From Mesodorylaimus sp. YZB2_4 (Eukaryota; Nematoda; Enoplea; Dorylaimida; Dorylaimidae), in NCBI GenBank assembly GCA_030248295.1, contig JASANH010001723.1, positions 744,001 through 808,000 on the forward strand: a stretch of DNA of 64,000 bases. Direction: 5' to 3'. Positions 1 to 11,229 of the stretch are shown here, in pieces. The translations under genes and the position numbers were made by a program. The notes beneath the pieces are model-generated. The model searched no databases and had not been told where the DNA came from. It worked only from the letters and a program-made list of their open reading frames with translations. How positions within the stretch are numbered: the stretch's first letter is position 1; each line of letters opens with the position of its first letter.

Positions 1-3000
1 TTTTTTTAATTTTTGCTCCACCTCTGATCGAGCGAATCCCGTTGGCAGTGGAAAATTGTTGTAGATGACATTTTCTGGATTTGATTTGTGGGCTGTGTAT
101 TCCTAAACTCGATTCGATTTTCTGCCATGTTGCGGGGGGGGGGGGGGAACCCGTTTTCGGTTTTCAGTAGTTGGCGTCTCCGGCATACGTCAAATTGGAG
201 GCCAGCGCCGAGTAAGGTATGGACGTACCAGTTCGTGCAAAATCATCAATCAGTATCGAAAGCCAATCAACTCAATCCATAAAAATACTCGGAAACACTG
301 ATAGGATGTGTGTGGTCAGGCTGTCTTACGCAGTTCCCCCAGCTCCTGCTGATCAGCATGTTGAGTATTTGGTGACATACCTAATTTGAAAGTGTCATTG
401 TAGTCCTTCATTTGGAATAATTGCACGGGCAAATTATTATTCAAACGTTTTCCTGGACAAGGAAAACCAGGAAAACGTCAGCACCCAACGTCCTTGTACC
501 CTGACTGCTGGCCTGACCTCTTATCCGAGTTATTCGGCTAGTGATGCAGGTGAAAATCATTCGTAAGCTTTCAGTTTGAATCAGATATGGTCATACTATT
601 AACCAGCGCAGCCACAAGTTTTGCTCTCAACTTGCATAGAAAAGTTCTGTTCTCATGGCCAAAGCTTTGACCGAAACAATGTCTCCAAATGTTCTGAATG
701 CCCCGATTTTCGAGAGCCAAATGCAATCGGTAAAATTCGAAACGTGGAATCCGAGATGGTTCACAGGTTCGTACCTACAAGCATGGACAGTTAGCTCATA
801 GCTTAGAAACCTCAATTTATAATTTCCTCTTTGTCGTCTCAGTCTCACATGTCAAAATGTATCCGAGCAGTAACTAATAGGATATATCAGCATGTAATAG
901 TGCCCACGGCTTAAAATTTTTGGTTGTTGCAAAACGTTTTCAACCCGATCATGAGAATTTCTTGGGAGCTGGGAGCTTTATCAAACCCCAAACCACGTTT
1001 TAAAATTGGCCCAAGCCCGACCCTATTTCTAAAAGGTCAAAACCGAACCTGATTAAACCAAAACTTAAATTTGATTTCAAGCCTGAGTTTTGAGGTTTCA
1101 GGCGTATAGCGTATGCAATCAACAATTATTCGCTTTGATTGCCCTCTAGTGGGAGTACCATTCGATTCGGACGTATTTTAGAGGGGTACTAGATACTTGC
1201 AGGCTTACTGGTTGACTGTACGTTGACGAAAGTTTTCTAAAAATTAAAATGCGAGTGCACGGTTTCTGCAAAGTGACACATAATCGAATTGCTACTATAT
1301 GACACTATATGATGTGCTAAAAGACCTGCACCTGCCAAATGTGCTCTTATCGTTAGCGCCTTCAAATAACCGTGCATACATACATACAGTAGGAATTCGA
1401 TAAGCATCCATATAACTAATGAAAACCTGTCTCAAATACAATCGAAAACACTTTTGGTTCGACGTATCAAAATGTTCAGAATGTCCTGGTTTTTGAAAAA
1501 CCAGATGTGGAAATTCAAAAGGGACTGGCTTGCCGATAAATACTTGCTCCATACGCTAGCTCATGCAGTTTACCTCCTTTTTGGAAGAAGTCAGAAGATC
1601 GGAATCATCTAGGATCGAAATAACGTTAGCAGAGGCTACTCTCGAGCAGACCACGGTTCCCATCTTGATTCGTTTGAACATTCTCTTACTTGTGAGAAAT
1701 GCGGTACGTGAAGTATAGCACAATCTCTTTCAAAGTTTTGTCTACAAACTCTTCAGAAGATACAAACATAAACAAAGACGTAGGACATGTAGAGGGGTCT
1801 AGTGCTCTCCTATGGTTAGCTCGTGGGCGAATGTTTCCCTGTAGATCGCAAGCTACGTACATCCACACCGACAGGACCAGTGGAAAGTAACAAACAATGC
1901 ATCGACTTTTCGTTCGTGCATCATTGGACCGCACTCACACACGGGGAGAGACACACACTAGCAGAGCCCCAGGCGTGAATTATGCCAGTCGATAAGTCCT
2001 CAGATGCCTTGTTCTTAACAATGCTGGATGAGATGGCACGAGAAGGAGCGAAAATGGCTGCTTGAGTGTTCTACTCGTACGTACAGTACGGCCAGACGAT
2101 TTTGACTGGATAATACACAAGGTCATCCTCGACTACTGCTGCAGAATAACCGGACTGATGAACCGATCCGCGTATTCTTCGTCTTGCTCATCGTCAGACT
2201 AGTATTCTTTATATTCTGGAAACAAGTATCAGCGCTCGCGCTGGGTCCACAGGCCCATTTTGTGCGCCAACTATGGTGCAAGTCCCGTTCCTAACTTTGC
2301 AGTGTCTACTAGCTGACCGTTTAAAGTTGTTCTGTGTTGCTTGTGGTAGCTACGTACGTCAAGTCAACAGAACCTCTCGTTTCGACCAACTGCGGGAAGA
2401 CCTTCGCTTGGGATAGCGTAAAAGTGATCATGAAGAGGTTTTTGTGGAGTGGTCGCGAAAGATTTTTTTAGCCGTGGTAACATATACACAATTTTGTACA
2501 TCATAATAATTACTGATCTAAATGAATATTATTTGGTCATAGTCATGGTCATTCGTGACCCGCGCCAAGTTTAAAATTCAATCGATTCTTTTGTTTTGTT
2601 TTAATTTTTGCAATGGTTTTAAGATGTTAAAGGCCTTGCCTTTTCGATTAACTGCAAGTTTCACATCTGTTCAAGACATTCAAACTATCGCAAAAATTGT
2701 CGAAAACTATCAACAAATTGAAAAATTTGTCTCGTTTATGAGTTCTTATCGCAGAAAAGAGCCTAAAAGCTATTGGACTTTTTCTATTCTGGCTTCCCCT
2801 ACTTGAGCCGCGACTGTCTCGCCTGCAGTAGCCGCAGTCAAGCCATAGAACGGACAAGCTCTCAGGAATCCACTTGCCCTTGCAATATTCTGTGAAGCCA
2901 TCACTTCTCATTTTTTAGCTTTTTATTTAAAGAACTTTTACTTTGGGAGGAATCTGCCTGTGAGATATTTTTTGTACAGAATATTACTCTTTCTGACTCC

Positions 3001-3240
3001 GCCCACTAGAAAAAAATAAAACCCTATCGGCGATGCCCTGTGAGGATCCATAAAGTGGCAGGTTCCCTCTCTGTGTTTGCACTTGAGGCACCTTTGAACG
3101 GACACGAGGGTCCCAGTCACAGGCTTCCTCGGAAAATGTGGGTGCGGTCTGAGCCCTGCTGGCGTGACAGACTAAACCTTTTTTCGATCCTAGTCGTTTC
3201 AGGGGAGGGTAGATTTTTGGCTCTTTTCCAGCGGACTAGG
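1..3240. other. Gene-poor stretch, no supported gene
   Basis: Only short, unrelated reading frames occur here, and none shows a protein motif or a convincing splice chain. The only clear low-complexity feature is a run of 15 G at about 134-148. The stretch looks like intergenic DNA. Confidence 0.5.
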
Positions 3241-3445
3241 GGGTTTGTTAGTTGACCCTATCTTGCCATCGACTAGGGTCAATCCGGGATGCATTCCAGG
3301 CAAGAGCGCGTGTTAGTCACTCCGCGATGTCGGTGGTTATCCCATGGGGCAACCATACCCAGCCCGCGCCCCGTGAGGGGACCTGGATTCGAGAGCCTCC
3401 CGCCTTCTCCTCGTTTATCGATCCCGGAGGGTTGAAGTGTGAGTC

Positions 3446-3600
3446 GCCCACCGCCTAGCGTGCAAGGCGCAGAGAGAACTTCACCAAGTTCTCAGACGGC
3501 CAGAGTTGAACCCCCGCCGACCGGCTTCCTGCTCTGCCAAGCAAACTGTGGCAGAAGCCTTTGACCGCTACACCACTGAGGCGGCAGACAGACCGCCTCA
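3446..3600 (-). repeat. SINE-like, tRNA-derived repeat (candidate)
   Basis: On the minus strand this segment has a tRNA-like layout. A box-A-like stretch (GGTGTAGCGG) near 3570-3580 is followed about 60 bases later by a good box B (GGTTCAACTC) near 3505-3515. A clover-leaf cannot be formed convincingly, so a functional tRNA is unlikely. A second possible box B (GGATTCGAG) lies on the plus strand near 3388, so the repeat may be compound. The 18.46-18.64 kb segment has a similar look. Confidence 0.4.
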
Positions 3601-4163
3601 GTGGCCCCCTAGGCTTAGGCTCAGGCGTAGGCTCAGCTCAGGTGCCTCTTACTTGTTTACTGTAGCTACCATCTCACCACTCGGTGCGTCTTGAGTGCTG
3701 GGTGAATTACGGGTATCCATAGCATCGCATGCAGATCAGCGAAGGTTTATGACTTACAAACCGACTTTTCGTCAGAAATTGATATCCATGAGATCAGCGC
3801 CCAAAGCCAAAGTACTAACCAAAAAAACAGATAATACAATACAGGACCCGTATTAACTCCTGAAACGAAGCGAAGTTCGACGATTTATAGGCTCAAGAAT
3901 TTGTCGAAATTAGTGAAAATTAGTTTTCTACACTTTTCATTGACCTCCACCGTATAACTAAACTACGTATTATATCGGCACCGCTAGGACAACAATAGGG
4001 CATGCTCGTCATGGCGTAAAAACACCTGTGTTTTTAGGATGTTCAGGCTCAAAACGATCTGTGCGTGACCCTTGTATCGCTATAAACTTTAGCTCAAGTT
4101 TTGAACAGCGCCCATAATTTTTTCTGCGCATAACAGCTCGCGCTGCAAAGTGCGAGGCCACGC

Positions 4164-4212
4164 CCATGGCTATACTTAACGTTTTCTCGAGAATGCGTTA
4201 AGTATAGCCATG
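4164..4212. repeat. Perfect 18-bp inverted repeat (hairpin)
   Basis: The arms 4164-4181 and 4195-4212 are exact reverse complements (CCATGGCTATACTTAACG and its complement) around a 13-base loop. Both sides are flanked by GCCACGCC. Confidence 0.8.
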
Positions 4213-4282
4213 GCCACGCCTCTCGCTCGCTCGCCCAGCCCGCTTGCAAGGCCACGCCTATCGCTCGCTCGCCCAGCCTGTC
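4212..4282. repeat. Short tandem repeat, two units
   Basis: A GC-rich unit of about 38 bases (GGCCACGCC, then TCGCTCGCTCGCCCAGCC) occurs twice in a row with one or two differences. It abuts the hairpin just upstream, and partial copies of the GCCACGCC piece flank that hairpin, so the block may be one small repetitive element. Confidence 0.6.
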
Positions 4283-4779
4283 AAAGGCCGGCCGTTAGAA
4301 CGTACTAGCTTGCCATGATTTTGACGTTGAGCATCCTCCCGCAAAGTACGAGGCACAGCGATAAGTTTTGTAAGGTAGCACTATCTGACCAACTTGCGCA
4401 GTGTATAGATTGTCCTGTTACTTGTGCTTGTTTCTGATGATCGCTCTTAGCTAACGTCCCATGATCAGTCTGACCGATGGGGCTCTGCCAGGATGTGATG
4501 TTCGGCTAAAAGCGGCTGAGGAAGTGACGCCGACTGGCGTCGATAACGATCTGCCTCATTCCATGGATAGTTATCCACGACATGCAATTATGTAGGGCGC
4601 CGCTGGCTCAGAGACGCACCCGTTCGACAGGAGCTGCGATGTCAATAAGATAATTACATGGTGAGTATAGCTGAAACAGGATTGGCTGGCATCGTTTGCC
4701 CTCCTTATCCGCACTTTCCGAGTTTGGGCTCATCATTGGGACGAAGATCGTTGGCGCTGACAAGGCGTAGACAGGAGAA

Positions 4780-5897
4780 ATGACTGAGCAGCAAGTTCAA
4801 TTGCGTCGTCCGCTCTCCCTTTCGAAGCGAACCCTGAACATGGCCCACAAAATACCATACGTCGATGTCATATCGGACGCCATCTTGGAATCGCCTCATC
4901 AACGTTTGACGGCCAAGGAAATCTTTGATCAAGTTTCGGCCAAGTACGGGCCCATGAAGAAGGCTGAAACTCTGAAAGTAAGTAAGGCTCCTTAACCTGA
5001 GCCAATGCCGTTGAGTAGGGGCAGCATTGAGCGTCATGTGACACATCGTCGCTCTTCCTCTTCGTACACCTCCTACTGTAGATGTAGGAGGGGGCAGTAC
5101 AGTAGGGTGGGCGGCGCGCAGTACATAATGGGGAACAGAAGTTATGACAAAGCAATTGAACTCGATCAGCAATCTCAACTTGACACATTTTCATTTTCAA
5201 CTTGGGTTTTCCACAAAAAGTAGGTGCGCCTTTCAGAATACCATTCGTCACACTCTGTCGCGCTACAAAGTATTCCGTAAAGTTCAACGCGGTCGTCAGA
5301 AGAAACCAAACTGGTGGACAGTGGACCAAGAAGCCCTTCACGCCGTGAGCAATGACGAAGGGCAAGTCGAATGGCGAGCTCATTCCCCCGTCTCGATCGG
5401 TCATCCTAGCCACCCCATACAGCCGAAAAACCCTTCATATTGCGGGGCGCCTGCTTGCTTGCCAGCCAGTCGACCACTGGTCTTCTTGGGTAACAGCTCG
5501 TTGGGGCATGCGTCGAGTTTCAAGCCGGTTTCTGCGTTTCAAGAGCCAACCAAGTTTGGCCAAGTTTGCGGGTAAGATCAGAGTGGACACACAAGTTTCG
5601 CGCAACACGTGCCATTTTCAGCACCAGTTGCCTCGGGCAGCCAAATTTGTTAACTCCAGCCCGTGTTGCTGGCATCAACACGGTTGGTCCAGGTCATTCA
5701 TACGAGCAGTCAGTTGCCGAGTTACGCGCTCGTAGTGGCCGCTACGTTATTTCAGTGGACGTAAGGAGATTTAAATGGAATCAGGGAACAAGTAGCATTC
5801 GCCTTGTCTTCGTTTTCAGGATTTCGCAGCAGCTGCTGTGTTGAACGCGACCACATCGGCCATGTTGCCCATTCAGCCAGCGATCGCCTTTAATTAA
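4780..5897 (+). CDS. Winged-helix (forkhead-like) DNA-binding protein
   Basis: A predicted 249-residue nuclear protein with one forkhead-like winged helix. Exons are 4780-4977, 5237-5571, 5622-5760 and 5820-5897. All junctions use GT..AG and the phases agree, ending at TAA. The start is the first in-frame ATG; a second Met 20 codons later (MAHKIPYVDV) sits right before the domain. Helix 1-2 reads PYVDVISDAILESPHQRLTA. Exon 2 opens with NTIRHTLSRYKVFRKV, the recognition-helix region (family form NSIRHNLSLNKCFVKV), and then NWWTVD (family form G.WTID). Those residues come together only after splicing at the CAG just before 5237. The rest (about residues 105-249) is low-complexity and Ala/Ser/Pro-rich. 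The subfamily is not clear and the domain is divergent. A MADF or other winged-helix protein is a less likely alternative. Confidence 0.75.
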
Positions 5898-5949
5898 ATA
5901 GTATGCGGTCATGGCGATGGGCTCCCAATTTACGAAGGAGGGTATTTAA

Positions 5950-8900
5950 GGTCACCAGTTCATTCAGCCGTCAGTAACTTCAGCTAAAAGTAAAAAGGGG
6001 TATATTTACTGTTGCACTGTTGCTATACAGTAGTCTAAAATTTCTTGACTTTGTGAGAGTTTCGTACCAATCACCAACAGTATTTCTGAGTTTCCGAACG
6101 TGCAGTATGCCGGGTGATGGCTGCTTTTTTTATCACCCTGCCTGAGCAGGTTCTGGCAATTCGACATGAGTGCGTGAAGTCTTAAACTGTGATTGATTAT
6201 ATCCTACTAGTAGTTTATTCTTTGATCGTCGTTCCCGCAGCTGTTACACATGATAAAGGTTTGTTTCGTTAGTTTGATTTTCGGTTTCTATTGAAAAAAT
6301 TTTTTGTGGTTTTTTCCTTACGTCTCATTTGAGAAGAGACGTCAAATCCAATCCTGATGGTTGGTGGTCAGTACTTGTCAGAACCATACAATTAACTACC
6401 TGCGAACTTGCAGCGAGCTTAATTCTACATTTTATCGAGGTCAGAATGACGGGTTGTTTCTAGGAATAACTTTCGCGAGATATATCCTACCCGTTTTCCC
6501 CCATATTGAGCATTCTTTCAAACACCATGCACTATAGCCACTTTCCTTCTCTGCGTGAACCTCCGCTATACACACCGCTTGCAGATCGCTGTTGCCGCCT
6601 AAAAGCTGCCTTGGAAGCACCCAGGAGAGTCCCGCAAGGACCTCGGCGCGGGTGTTTTTCAGGCAACTATTTAGGTAGCGCATCTACGCAAAAACTAAAA
6701 ACTCTTCAGAAACTCAAAAGTCATTGTCAGTTTGAGGATTTCAGGCCTCTTCGGAAATCAGTAGCAGACGACGTACTTCGCAATTTGCTCAGCCGAGGCA
6801 TAGTGTGAATGGGAGAAAATGGCTCCCCCCCCACCATCATAAAATAAAGTGATATACTGTATTAACCTATTGTTGTAATTTTCAAAGCCGATCCATATAG
6901 TGTGCATTTACGCTGGACTTTCAGCTGGCTCGGTCACGCCTTAGAATTCAATTGTTCTCATAGCAAATAGTATTTTTTTTTGAAAGCATTTTTGTGACCT
7001 TCTAGCTTTTTATAAGTTTCATTTTTGAAAATGTCTGCCTCTGAGTTCTTTTGCAAGTGAATCATTTTGAGTTTGTAATTACTTAAGTCCGCATTCGCTT
7101 GCCACGTAAAGTCTTTGTCCTCACCGACTGAAATTTGGAAAATAGATACATGCTGAAACAAGCCCGCTTCTCTGACATACCCATCGGTTATGATGGGTGA
7201 AATACTTAAATATTTCAAATAGGCCCGAGATTGTGACCTACATAGTTGAGGGGACTCAAAAGTATCTAAACGCATTGTAGAATCAAATTCCTTGTGGGTC
7301 CTTCTTGGTTATTTCATACTCCAAAGCATCAATACACAAATAAATTTGTATTCAAATTTCTTCTCCCTTCTTGTCACCGAAAGCAAGGGTGCCCTGTCGA
7401 TGGAATGAATCACATTGCGCACATATCAGGACATATAGTTTCCCCTTTTTTTTACTAAAAAAGGCGAAACTACTTGAGGGCGAAACTATAAACCAATAAT
7501 TGTCAACTTACTTGACTGCATTTATTTTCGTGTCTCGCAATACCTCCTGCTTGAATTTGGGGCATGGTAAGTTCTCCTCAATATGCTTGTTGCACGAATA
7601 CAAAACTAGAGATGCCAGGAACTGCCTTGCTCAACTGTCGAAAATCAATCGTAGCGACTTTTCTCTCAAATTACAGTACCTTTTTAGTGACCCGTATTCA
7701 GCTGTCTCACTTGAATTGGACCAAATATTCTGAAATTTTGGCACAATAGTCAATATGAGTACACTGTATCCTTGCCGAGGGAATATTCTGACACTACAGT
7801 ACATATTTATACGAGTTCATAAATTTAAAGGCTCAGGGGCTCGATCTTTATCGTTTCTATCCGTACTGATCTTGCGAGCCCTATAGACGTATATAGTAGG
7901 AATATTTAGGTAGTGGCCCTCATTTTCGACGACGCTCTGTCTTGTCAGCTTGCCAGCTTTCCGCGAAGATTCTGCTCCCATGCGTGCTAAAATGTCAAAT
8001 CACTTCCGTCGGCGTCTGGCTCTACCATCTATCTCCACAGCCTAATTATTATCAATACTCGCCATAACCCTTGTAACATCACGAGACCTGTTGCATACCG
8101 TCTATGCTCTCCCGCTGCGGAGGAGGCATAGACCCCGTGCAACTGTCAGCCATGGAAAAGTATTGCTGCTCATTTCCGATTAGGGAAAATTAGTGGGTCC
8201 CATAATAAATGGGTATTGCTCGAAATGATCAATTTGTTAATCGCTAGAGCTCACCGAGATGGCGGATGTGCTCAAAAGTTCTACGTGTAATAGGCGTGGA
8301 TGGATTTATCTGTACCTATCAGTGCACTGGTTCAACCTCTCCTATCTGTATGTCAGGGTAAGGCACGAGGCCAAGCGAGAGCGAGAGAGAGGTCGGGCGG
8401 CTGGTTCGATTTGCAGGCATCGGTAAAGGACTTCTCTTGAGTTCCTCCTGATCTTAACTGCTCTGTGAGCACTTCGCTTTCAGGTCCGTCAGAACCTCAA
8501 ATTAAAAGTCTATACGATCCTTGCGGTGTGGTTAGATAAACTTAGCACAAGGGCGTCGTGGACTACGTGGGGCTGTTCCTATGGCTAAACCACCCCAAGT
8601 TCTGTGAGCTCCACTTTGCCCTAGGCTAGCGATAAGCCAAAGATTTCATATGAAAATCGGTACGCGGCTTCATCTTCTCATGCTTTCATGCAGCTTTCAC
8701 AATAAAAGAATCGAACATATACTAGCGCGCATCGTATCGTTATCAAAACAACTGCGGATTTCATATGCTTTGGTTTGCACCAGCCGTGACGGCCGTTTCT
8801 TGCTGACCTCAACGCGTTGTCTGCACTTCCCTCCTTTTTCCTGTTTTTAAACGGTGACAGCACAAAACTCGTATATATAGGCGAGATACCCAAAAGGTTC

Positions 8901-9780
8901 GGCGCAGGAACACTCTGGAGAAGTCAGACACATAAATTGAGGGATTTTCAAATGTTGGCCCGTTGCTTGTGCAGTCACTCGTTCGAGGAGCCGGGTGAAA
9001 AAATTACCCTATCAAGTTTTTTCTCGAATTAGGCTGGAGATCGCACGTGCCATTCGCCACGCCCTCTCTGTCTGCGACCCGGTACATCAACCACTCATTG
9101 ATTTTACCTTTCTAAAATTTCACCAATAAAATCAGCAGCGGGGGAGACGAAACGGATGTGTTATTCGTTGAGGCGATAAAGGAGACTCTGGACCTAATAG
9201 TGATGGAAAAGAATGACATTTTCAGTTGAGGGGGACTGACCTAGATGAACAGGAGACAGGATCGAGGTGTACTGACAAGTCGAACCAGGTAGTTCGAGAT
9301 AGCGACTACATAAGCTAAAGCTTGCATGAGGCTGCTAGCACAAACTTATCGAAGCACAGACATAATCCTAAGGTCAAACTACTGCTTGCAAACATAAGCA
9401 CAAACCTTAAACAATCATTGACTCGAGTCCTTTTATCGTGAGCGCGATCCACCCGCCACGCCCCCCACCTCAAGCATCCTGACAAGTGATCTCGCAATAA
9501 AGCCTATTCACACCTGTGTCTAAATTTAGCGAGGTAGTTACATGTTGGTGGTGCTCAGCTCGTCCGTACCGACCACACACATTTACAACCAAACTTGGAC
9601 CGACCGGTGTTCTTCATTCTCAGTGTCTCACCCCATTTCTATCATTCCATCAGATCCTTTATTCGCATATTTGAATATCACTAGGCACAATTTAAAAAAT
9701 ATACTGTTTTGATATCAAGATTAACCAATATTCGATAAAAGTCAGGCTTTAACGGATGCAATAGAACCCTCAAATCACAT
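5950..9780. other. Intergenic stretch, no supported gene
   Basis: AT-rich non-coding DNA. A minus-strand frame of 105 codons (6958-7275) has no recognisable motif and no splice partners, so it is not called. A small imperfect hairpin lies at about 7436-7476. Part of a dispersed repeat lies at about 8446-8600. Confidence 0.4.
8446..8600. repeat. Dispersed repeat, copy 1
   Basis: The core TGTGAGCACTTCG..TCAGGTCCGTCAGA recurs near 45088 and 47490. A second matching block about 90 bases further on (GGGCTGTTCCTATGGCT here, GGGACTGTTTCTGTGGCT near 47620) is shared with the 47 kb copy at similar spacing. The family is not recognised. Confidence 0.5.
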
Positions 9781-9783
9781 TCT

Positions 9784-11140
9784 CTATACGAACGCCTTGC
9801 ATTGATCAGGCACGTCGATAGCTTTCATGGCCTTTAGCATTCGTAACGTCTCGCGGGGCTCAGTCTTTTTGGCTCGTGTAAACATGTCATAAGCCTTGGC
9901 TCCGCACTGCTTGGTTATGATCGGCTTAAAGCAGTCGAGTTGACAGGAAACAGTCCTGAAAAGTGCGATGCCATCAATGTTGACAAGGAAATAATAGTCA
10001 CATTTTTCAATTTACTTGCAAGCCTGGCCAGCTGCAACGGCGTTTTTCTTGGAATCAGTCTCATAACTGAAAGTGATAGGACCAGCACTGATTTCGTCGC
10101 CGTCAATTTCGTCGATCGTGGCTTCTTCGTCCAAGCTCAACTTGGTAGCATTACGAAGGGGTGCTTCTGGTCCGCATTTGTCATCGCAAGGTTTGTCCAG
10201 CTCAGTTGAATTTGTGCAGTTCAAGGCAGCCCAATATGCTGCAACAACGGAAAGTTAGTTGGCTAAGGCCACCTGAGAAACCCTCAAATGCGTACTTGGG
10301 AAGCTATCCCAGTTCCTGCTTGGCTCGCATAAGGCATCTTGCGAGCCCTCGTTATCGATGAGCAAAATGGTCCTGGCGTCAGACTCTGGACATCTCGACA
10401 GGCAAAGACCTTTGTTCTTTTGAATTCTAAAACAGAACATTGACAGTCAGTTGAGAGAATGCAATGAGTGATGTCCTGGACTAACCTGCACAAATCTTCG
10501 AATAGTGGTCCCATGTTAGCGACGGTCTTCTCTTCCACACGCGCCTCGAAAGCCTTCTCTTTTTCAGGAGTGTCTAATTCATCTCCCTTGACATCATCCA
10601 AAGCCAGAGCCACCAAGCGAGCCATATTCTTCATCATGGCTGTAACCATTTGCGAAGTTTCATTATCACGACAATCTTGAATACAGCCTTTCGGGTCTTC
10701 CAGCTTTTTGGTCAGGACTTCCCTAAGATGAAAGGGGACAGTTCACAACTGTCGCAGCATTGCAAGACCTGCATTTTGTGTTCCTTACCTCTTGAACCGA
10801 GTCGCTTGCTTGCCATGCCCAAAAGCATTTACGCGTGCGTGAGCAGAAACTGCTTGCTCGACCAGTCCGCTCGTCAGGGAGGTCACTCGAGCCAAAGATG
10901 CATCGCTCAAAGAGCAGGTGAGATCTAAAAGCAAAGAACCGCCGTCATTGCTGGTCGCTACAGGGAAAGCCAGCGCTGATCTCGGTCATGCTTATGTGGC
11001 AAGAGACCTGTCTACAGGGTCACACTGGCTTGAACTGGACAGCGATGCACACACCCTATCAATCTATATTTTCCACTAGAAAAAACCTTACACAACAGAA
11101 ATCCGGCGAAGAGCAGTTTGACGAAAGCGAAGGCAGCCAT
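9784..11140 (-). CDS. Secreted cysteine-containing protein, six exons
   Basis: A predicted 326-residue secreted protein. Exons in transcript order are 11140-11092, 10957-10789, 10722-10486, 10426-10296, 10238-10016 and 9955-9784. All have canonical borders and matching phases, and a TAG ends the frame. Exon 1 is a signal peptide (MAAFAFVKLLFAGFLL). The mature part has scattered Cys pairs (for example GCIQDC, LCLSRC, CDDKC) and ends in a block reading CQLDCFKPIITKQCGAKAYD, then a Cys near the C terminus. That ending recalls the DUF19-type extracellular domains of nematodes, but the match is by impression only. NCT and NAT sequons suggest glycosylation. It lies upstream in the same orientation from another signal-peptide gene (13.8-15.4 kb), though the two are not clearly paralogous. 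Confidence 0.75.
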
Positions 11141-11214
11141 TGAACCAACCGAACGATCTTTCCGACTGTAGACAGTGACAAGAGGGATGCACTGTCTCTC
11201 GACTTTCGGCTCTT

Positions 11215-11222
11215 CTTTTATA
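11215..11222 (-). promoter_or_regulatory. Candidate TATA box
   Basis: The minus strand reads TATAAAAG 75 bases upstream of the start codon of the secreted-protein gene. That is a plausible core promoter distance with a short 5' leader. No other promoter element is clear. Confidence 0.45.
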
Positions 11223-11229
11223 TTGAAAG

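Noticed and set aside
3380-3600. Functional tRNA gene
   Set aside because: Box A and B present but no acceptor stem or anticodon arm could be paired; called a SINE-like repeat instead.
4868-5413. 181-codon minus-strand frame opposite the forkhead gene
   Set aside because: Shadow of the plus-strand exons; no motif, and the spliced plus-strand gene explains the openness.
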